From an uncultured Ellagibacter sp. (GTDB taxonomy: Bacteria; Actinomycetota; Coriobacteriia; Coriobacteriales; Eggerthellaceae), in the NCBI RefSeq assembly GCF_934617235.1, contig NZ_CAKTTZ010000036.1:1-25600 (forward strand): a stretch of 25,600 nucleotides of DNA, in the 5' to 3' direction. Below, piece by piece: positions 21,720 through 25,600 of this stretch. The stretch's first letter is position 1, and every line of letters starts with the position of its first letter. A program made the translations under genes and the position numbers. The notes under the pieces are model-generated. The model was given only the letters and a program-made list of their open reading frames with translations. It was not told the origin of the DNA and did not search any database.

Positions 21720-23384
21720 ATGACCCGTTCAATCATTGACCCGATTACCCGTATCGAAGGCCATCTTCGCGTCGAGATGGAAGTCGAGAACGGCAAGGTT
21801 TCCGATGCTTGGGTCTCAGGCGGCTGCTTCCGCGGCATGGAGCTTGTCGTGAAGGATCGCACTCCCGAGGATGCGGCTCAGATCGTCGAGCGCATCTGCG
21901 GTGTGTGCCCGGTTTCCCACGCGCATGCCTCTTCGATCGCCGCTGAAAAAGCTTACGGCATCGAGATTTCCAACAATGCGCGCATCATCCGCAACCTGAT
22001 TGAGGGTGCCCAGTTCCTGCACAGCCACATCCTGTGGTTCTACAACCTGGCGGGCCTCGATTACGTGAACCCGCTGAACGCCCTGAAGGCGAACGTCGGC
22101 GATGCGTACGACCTGGCGGCAGCGCAGGGTTGTGCCACTGCGAGCGATATGTATGCTCTGAAAGAGCGCCTCTCCAAGTTTGCCGACAACGGTCAGCTGT
22201 CCATCTTCTCGGGCAACTGGTTCGACGCTGAAGACGGCACGGGCTACAAGCTTCCCGCGGAGCTCGACCTCATCCTCACCGCGCACTATCTCGAGGCGCT
22301 CAAGATGCAGGCGAAGGCTTCCGAGATCTCCGCTTTGCTCGGCGGCAAGATGCCCCACGTTATGACCATCATCCCGGGCGGCACGGCATTCGTTCCCACC
22401 GCAAGCAAGCTCGACGATTTGAAATACCTCGTCGACGAGCTCTACAACTGGGTTGAGGCGACCATGCTTCCCGACGTGTTGGCTCTGGCTCCGTATTACA
22501 CGGATGCTCTCAACTGGGGCAAGGGCTGCGGCCGCTACATCGCTTGGGGCGTGTTCGAGAACAAGAGCATGCTTCTGAACGAGCGCTACATGCCGGCGGG
22601 CGTTTTGCAGGACGGCCTGAAGCTTGAGGATGTCGAAACGTCCAAGATCGCCGAGTACGTGGGCCATTCTTGGTACAAGGGCGAGGAAACCCGTCAGTCT
22701 CCTGACTACACCACCGAGCCCGAGTACACCGAGTACTACAAAGACGGTTCGGACACGGTCAACGATCGCTACTCCTGGGTCAAGTGCCCGGGCTACGACG
22801 GCAAGCCGATGGAGGCGGGCTCGCTTTCCCGTATCCTCGTTGCCTACAAGCGCAACGTGCCCTTCATCGTGAAGCATGTCGACGCGGTTCTCGAGGCGCT
22901 CGGCGCACCCGGCAACCTGAATGCACTTGGCTCCACGCTTGGCCGTACCGGCATCCGCCAGGTCGAGACACTCTACATCGCAAGCCTCATGAAGGAATGG
23001 GTGGACGAGCTGATCGAGGCTGTGAAGAGCGGCGACAGCGAGTACTTCCGCGAGCCTGCTCGCATCTCGGGCGAGGGCGAGGGCCTCTGGGAGGCTCCGC
23101 GCGGCGCGCTTTATCACGCCGAGAAGGTCGAGAACGGTCGCATCCAGGGCTACCAGATCATCATTCCGTCCACGTGGAACTTGGCTCCTCACAACGAGAA
23201 GGGCGAATATGGTCCGCTCGAGCAGGCGCTTATCGGCGTGCCGGTCGGCGACATCAAGAAACCGATCAACGCGCTGCGCACCGTTCACAGCTTCGATCCC
23301 TGCACCGCTTGTGCTGTGCATGTGACCGAGCCTGCAACGGGCAAACACTTCGAAACCGTTACGAGCCCTTGGGGGGTGAAGTAA
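21720..23384 (+). CDS. [NiFe] hydrogenase large (catalytic) subunit precursor
   Basis: Carries the NiFe(CN)2CO active site that splits H2. The N-terminal nickel motif RICGVCPVSH gives ligands Cys60 and Cys63. The C-terminal motif DPCTACAVH gives Cys528 and Cys531, followed by His534. Maturation would cut after His534 and remove a 20-residue tail beginning VTEPATG; the endopeptidase is encoded at 24681. The length of 554 residues is normal. It has no signal peptide of its own and is exported with the small subunit by the Tat system. ATG 21720 directly follows the small-subunit TAA, and GGAAGGAGG lies just upstream inside that gene. Codon use in the structural hydrogenase genes is markedly C-ending and even, consistent with high expression. 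Confidence 0.97.
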   Translation: MTRSIIDPITRIEGHLRVEMEVENGKVSDAWVSGGCFRGMELVVKDRTPEDAAQIVERICGVCPVSHAHASSIAAEKAYGIEISNNARIIRNLIEGAQFLHSHILWFYNLAGLDYVNPLNALKANVGDAYDLAAAQGCATASDMYALKERLSKFADNGQLSIFSGNWFDAEDGTGYKLPAELDLILTAHYLEALKMQAKASEISALLGGKMPHVMTIIPGGTAFVPTASKLDDLKYLVDELYNWVEATMLPDVLALAPYYTDALNWGKGCGRYIAWGVFENKSMLLNERYMPAGVLQDGLKLEDVETSKIAEYVGHSWYKGEETRQSPDYTTEPEYTEYYKDGSDTVNDRYSWVKCPGYDGKPMEAGSLSRILVAYKRNVPFIVKHVDAVLEALGAPGNLNALGSTLGRTGIRQVETLYIASLMKEWVDELIEAVKSGDSEYFREPARISGEGEGLWEAPRGALYHAEKVENGRIQGYQIIIPSTWNLAPHNEKGEYGPLEQALIGVPVGDIKKPINALRTVHSFDPCTACAVHVTEPATGKHFETVTSPWGVK

Positions 23385-23385
23385 G

Positions 23386-24084
23386 ATGGCACATCTTGCA
23401 CACTACCGTGAGGCGCATCCCCTCGTTTTCGTCATCACTCACTGGATCAACCTCATCGCGATGATCGTCCTGATCGTCACCGGTTTCTGCATCCATTTCC
23501 CGTTCTGGCCCTACTTCGAGAGCCTGGCGCGCGGCATGCACGTGTTCTTCGGCTTCGTGATCTTCCTGAACTGCGTGTTCCGCATCATCGCTGCGTTCTT
23601 CGTGAAGACGGCCCCGACGGGCGGCACGCGCAAGCAGGTCACCGACTACAAGACCTGGCTGCCGCAGAAGGATAACCGCCATCAGGGTCTCATCTGGATC
23701 AAGTACTACCTGTTCTTGAAGAAAGATCACCCGCTGGGAGCGAAGCTCGGCGTTCCTCAGAAGATTTCCTACCTGTTCATTCCGGTGCTCATCATCGTGA
23801 TGTTCTACACCGGCATGTGCCTGTGGGTGCCGACGATGAACCTGCCGTTCTTCGCAGCTGGCACAAGCCTCGTTGGCGGTCTTATGTCGATGCGCATCAT
23901 CCACTACTTCATGATGTACATCTTCATCATCTTCATGTTCATCCATGTGTATCTGGCTAACATCGAGGGCATCGCCCCGACGAAGCTTATGTTCCTCTGG
24001 AAAGAGCATGGCGGACTGGTGTACGACCCCGATACCCACACCATTGTGGGCGAGGACGACCTCGGCGAGTCCGAGAAGCACTAG
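23386..24084 (+). CDS. Ni/Fe-hydrogenase b-type cytochrome subunit
   Basis: Integral membrane dihaem cytochrome b that takes electrons from the small subunit to the quinone pool. The 232-residue protein has four main transmembrane helices (about 13-33, 50-72, 128-148, 168-192). Candidate haem-ligand histidines are His19 (THWINL), His52 (GMHVFFG), His173 (IIHYFMM) and His187 (FIHVYLAN), matching HyaC/HydC-type proteins. A conserved GMHVFFGFVIFLNCVFR segment resembles the family. The C-terminal 40 residues are cytoplasmic and acidic. ATG 23386 lies one base after the large-subunit stop and follows GGGGGGTGAAG. A strong terminator follows, marking the end of the structural part of the operon. 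Confidence 0.95.
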   Translation: MAHLAHYREAHPLVFVITHWINLIAMIVLIVTGFCIHFPFWPYFESLARGMHVFFGFVIFLNCVFRIIAAFFVKTAPTGGTRKQVTDYKTWLPQKDNRHQGLIWIKYYLFLKKDHPLGAKLGVPQKISYLFIPVLIIVMFYTGMCLWVPTMNLPFFAAGTSLVGGLMSMRIIHYFMMYIFIIFMFIHVYLANIEGIAPTKLMFLWKEHGGLVYDPDTHTIVGEDDLGESEKH

Positions 24085-24098
24085 GCGTTAGCAACGAG

Positions 24099-24131
24099 AA
24101 GGAGCCCGCCATTGTTGAGCGGGCTCCTTTT
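24099..24131 (+). terminator. Intrinsic terminator after the hydrogenase structural genes
   Basis: AAGGAGCCCGC (24099-24109) and GCGGGCTCCTT (24119-24129) form a perfect 11-bp stem around a 9-base loop, ending in TTTT (24128-24131). The maturation genes continue on the same strand downstream, so it may act as an attenuator setting subunit stoichiometry. Confidence 0.88.
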
Positions 24132-24146
24132 GTCTTCGATGCATGG

Positions 24147-24184
24147 CATTGGCGTGGGTGCTCATCTGAGCAGGCACGCCAATG
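24147..24184. other. Composite 38-base hairpin or palindrome between hydrogenase subunits and accessory genes
   Basis: CATTGGCGTG (24147-24156) and CACGCCAATG (24175-24184) are perfect 10-base reverse complements. Nested inside, TGCTC (24159-24163) and GAGCA (24168-24172) pair around ATCT, with a symmetric GG/GG internal loop between the two helices. There is no T-run. It could be an operator, an mRNA-stabilising or processing element, or a structured RNA site. Confidence 0.65.
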
Positions 24185-24244
24185 TGGAATGCGAATCGCG
24201 AGAATCGCAAGGCTATCGATTTCGAAAGAGGGGTGTGCGCCGTC

Positions 24245-24676
24245 ATGGCACGCGAGCTCACTGATGAGGAAATCGCCCGCGAGGAGAAATTCCTGAAGGG
24301 CATCCCGCGCGTCAATATCGGCGCGCTCTTCCTGCCGCCTATCTGGGGGCCGGCGCATGGCATGTGGGCGGCCATCTTGTTCTATCCGATTTGGCTGTTT
24401 GCCGACAATACCTTTTACGCTGCTTTTTCTGCTCCTAGCGTGCTTTCTGTCGTGTTTGCGGTGGTCGTGTTCGTGCTTTTGACGGCGGCGACGGTCGCTT
24501 TTTCCATCGTAAGCCAGCCCTTCGCTGCCCATCGCGCGGCCGAACACGGCGTCTCGCGTGAGAAATATCTATCGCGGCAGCGCGCATGGGCGGTGGCGTC
24601 GGTCGTCGTTGGTTGCGTGATGATTGCTGCCGCTACCTATTACAATCTTGCCATCCGTCCAGGTTTGGGGGCTTAA
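24245..24676 (+). CDS. Small integral membrane protein of unknown function in the hydrogenase locus
   Basis: I do not recognise a named family. The texture of NIGALFLPPIWGPAHGMWAAILFYPIWLF loosely recalls DUF2628-type small membrane proteins. Of 143 residues, 1-22 are charged and cytoplasmic (two EE/RE-rich turns). Three hydrophobic segments follow at about 39-58, 62-88 and 115-135, with a basic His/Arg loop (HRAAEHGVSREKYLSRQR) between the second and third. No Cys pair, haem-binding or catalytic motif stands out. ATG 24245 has AGAGGGG about 11 bases upstream; an in-frame GTG at 24233 is less likely. The maturation protease begins 4 bases after its stop, so it probably belongs to hydrogenase assembly or membrane attachment. 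Confidence 0.72.
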   Translation: MARELTDEEIAREEKFLKGIPRVNIGALFLPPIWGPAHGMWAAILFYPIWLFADNTFYAAFSAPSVLSVVFAVVVFVLLTAATVAFSIVSQPFAAHRAAEHGVSREKYLSRQRAWAVASVVVGCVMIAAATYYNLAIRPGLGA

Positions 24677-24680
24677 GCGC

Positions 24681-25190
24681 ATGGGGGAGAAAAAAGCCGT
24701 CGTTTTCTGCGTGGGAAACCGCCTCATGCTTGATGAGGGCATAGGGCCTGCCGTGTACGATACCGTGTTGCGTGATTATGAGGTGCCTGACAATGTGCGG
24801 CTTTTCGATGTCGGCTGTATGAGTCTGGATATGCTTCCCTATGTGGACAGTTGCGATGTGATCATCACCGTCGATGCGGTCGATGGCACGGGCGATGCGC
24901 CGGGCACGGTGTACCGTTTCTCGCCTGACGCTATGGCGCGCCATACGGGGGCGATGGCATCGCTTCACGACTTGAAGCTGGTCGATTTATTTGATGCCGC
25001 TTCGCTTCTTGGGTATGAGGCGGAAGGGTATTGCCTGGGGATGCAAGTTGCCAACATGTCACCTTCGGAATATGCGATGGACTTGACCGAGCCAGTGCGT
25101 GAGGCGCTTCCCCTTTTGGTCGAAACGCTTGTTGCCGAGTTACACCGCCGTGGCTTCTACCTGAAAAAGAGGCCGCTTGCTTCAGAATAG
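24681..25190 (+). CDS. Hydrogenase maturation endopeptidase (HyaD/HybD family)
   Basis: Nickel-dependent protease that removes the C-terminal tail of the large subunit after metal insertion. The N-terminal signature GNRLMLDEGIGP (12-23) is the family's GNxLxxDDGxG. The predicted nickel ligands are Glu19, Asp65 (ITVDAVDG) and His96 (SLHDL); their spacings of 46 and 31 residues equal those of HybD Glu16, Asp62 and His93. The protein is 169 residues, a usual length. I chose ATG 24681, 4 bases after the preceding stop, with a weak GGGGG upstream, because the family begins here. Its substrate is most probably the large subunit at 21720, whose DPCTACAVH tail site is present. No hypA-F genes for cofactor synthesis are in this window. 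Confidence 0.95.
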   Translation: MGEKKAVVFCVGNRLMLDEGIGPAVYDTVLRDYEVPDNVRLFDVGCMSLDMLPYVDSCDVIITVDAVDGTGDAPGTVYRFSPDAMARHTGAMASLHDLKLVDLFDAASLLGYEAEGYCLGMQVANMSPSEYAMDLTEPVREALPLLVETLVAELHRRGFYLKKRPLASE

Positions 25191-25202
25191 CATCGTGAGC
25201 GA

Positions 25203-25232
25203 TTGCCTTATTTGAGTGCGGCATGCTATCAT
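25203..25232 (+). promoter_or_regulatory. Promoter upstream of the microORF and lipoprotein
   Basis: TTGCCT (25203-25208), 18-base spacer, TATCAT (25227-25232) with a TG at 25224-25225 making TGCTATCAT an extended -10. The predicted start lies at about 25238-25239, on or next to an ATG at 25238. It would also give the lipoprotein a leader of about 170 bases. Confidence 0.5.
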
Positions 25233-25237
25233 TTCCC

Positions 25238-25366
25238 ATGGCCTTTCCAACCGAATGCCCATTCTGCAACGGGCGTTTCGGGCAAGTTATTCGCGCCTTT
25301 CTGCCTTGCGCGCGATGCCCGGGTCAAGGGTGGGCTTATGGGCTTGACGATTCTGCGTCGTCTTGA
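25238..25366 (+). CDS. Possible leaderless 42-residue protein with two CxxC pairs
   Basis: An open frame from ATG 25238 to TGA 25364-25366 with no ribosome binding site. Its ATG coincides with the predicted transcription start, so it would be translated as a leaderless mRNA. The 42-residue product has CPFC (7-10) and CARC (24-27) with CNG and CPGQG following them, resembling a single zinc knuckle as in DnaJ-type or rubredoxin-like zinc ribbons. The residues in between are mixed and basic/hydrophobic. The spacing of 13 residues between pairs is compatible with metal binding. It may instead be a short upstream frame in the lipoprotein leader, or coincidence. I keep it as a tentative gene. Confidence 0.35.
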   Translation: MAFPTECPFCNGRFGQVIRAFLPCARCPGQGWAYGLDDSASS

Positions 25367-25410
25367 AGGCTGAATATTCCGTACAAGAAAATATAAGGAG
25401 ATGCTTCATC

Positions 25411-25600
25411 ATGATGAAGAAGGTTTTCGCTGTCGTTTGCACGCTCGCTCTCGCAGGTGGTGTTCTCGCGGGTTGCTCGGGCAATTCCAACAACGCTGAG
25501 AAGAAGTCCGACTCTGCTGCTACCGAGCAGAAGGCTGCTGCCACCGACGAGGTCAAGGCTCCCGAGTCCGATGTCGCCATGAAGTACATCACCCCGGCTG
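25411..25600 (+). CDS. Lipoprotein, 3'-truncated by the window edge
   Basis: Begins at ATG 25411 (a second ATG follows directly at 25414) with AAGGAG at 25395-25400. A lipoprotein signal peptide is clear: MMKK, a hydrophobic stretch VFAVVCTLALAGGV, then the lipobox LAGC with acylated Cys22. After it a Ser/Asn/Lys/Ala-rich linker runs to about residue 50, and the visible part ends with MKYITPA. Only 63 codons are present. The opening of the mature domain could fit a rhodanese-type or substrate-binding domain, but too little is seen to decide. It lies after the hydrogenase locus but has its own promoter region. Confidence 0.85.
   Translation, partial: MMKKVFAVVCTLALAGGVLAGCSGNSNNAEKKSDSAATEQKAAATDEVKAPESDVAMKYITPA

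Noticed and set aside
21816..23348. A 510-codon minus-strand frame across the hydrogenase large subunit
   Set aside because: It is a shadow of an unambiguous [NiFe] large-subunit gene; composition and lack of initiation signals argue against coding.
1..25600. Mobile elements, prophage, CRISPR arrays or tRNA genes
   Set aside because: I saw no transposase or integrase motifs, no regularly spaced repeats, and no cloverleaf other than the tRNA-like domain of tmRNA.

Overview
This is a high-GC window (many codons end in G or C). It reads as the chromosome of an anaerobic gut actinobacterium of class Coriobacteriia, probably family Eggerthellaceae. That placement is an inference from gene content: a Tat-exported respiratory [NiFe] hydrogenase with b-type cytochrome, a manganese-riboswitch mntP, heterodimeric ABC exporters, and gene-neighbour combinations I associate with Slackia, Adlercreutzia and Eggerthella. 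No species marker was available to test it. No insertion sequence, prophage or CRISPR array is visible. Almost every base is chromosomal core or lineage-specific housekeeping.

Layout. 1-1527: 3' part of argS. 1566-3629: long CPA1-type Na+/H+ antiporter. 3955-4812 (minus) and 4979-5437 (plus): a divergent pair, a DUF4213/DUF364 metal-chelation-type protein and a YhcH/YjgK/YiaL cupin. 5612-7125: a trans-translation locus of smpB, an extremely acidic unknown protein, and ssrA (tmRNA) with its own promoter and terminator. 7324-8961: membrane-anchored L,D-transpeptidase. 9040-9525 (minus): YbaK-type aminoacyl-tRNA deacylase. 9680-14249: MarR regulator plus two overlapping ABC half-transporters, an asymmetric exporter pair behind a perfect palindromic operator. 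14321-15118: HAD-IB phosphatase. 15296-18226: probable operon of a degenerate AAA+ protein, an Rrf2 regulator with Fe-S-type cysteines, and a MutY-like glycosylase that lacks the Fe-S cysteines. 18255-19034: Mn2+ riboswitch, intrinsic terminator and mntP. 19158-20009 (minus): pheA. 20394-25190: hydrogenase locus of small subunit, large subunit, cytochrome b, then terminator and hairpin, a small unknown membrane protein and the maturation protease. 25238-25366: a possible leaderless 42-residue protein with two CxxC pairs. 25411-end: start of a lipoprotein.

How the genes work together. The hydrogenase block encodes a complete H2-uptake module: a periplasmic-facing heterodimer, a quinone-linked cytochrome b, and the protease whose three predicted nickel ligands match the HybD spacing and which would remove the 20-residue tail of the large subunit. 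The ABC pair splits its motifs so that one composite ATP site is canonical and the other degenerate. SmpB and tmRNA work together in ribosome rescue, and the acidic protein between them is an unexplained companion.

The least explained items are the acidic protein, the AAA+ protein without Walker A, the intercistronic hairpin and membrane protein inside the hydrogenase locus, the tandem dyads upstream of the hydrogenase, and the zinc-knuckle-like microORF.
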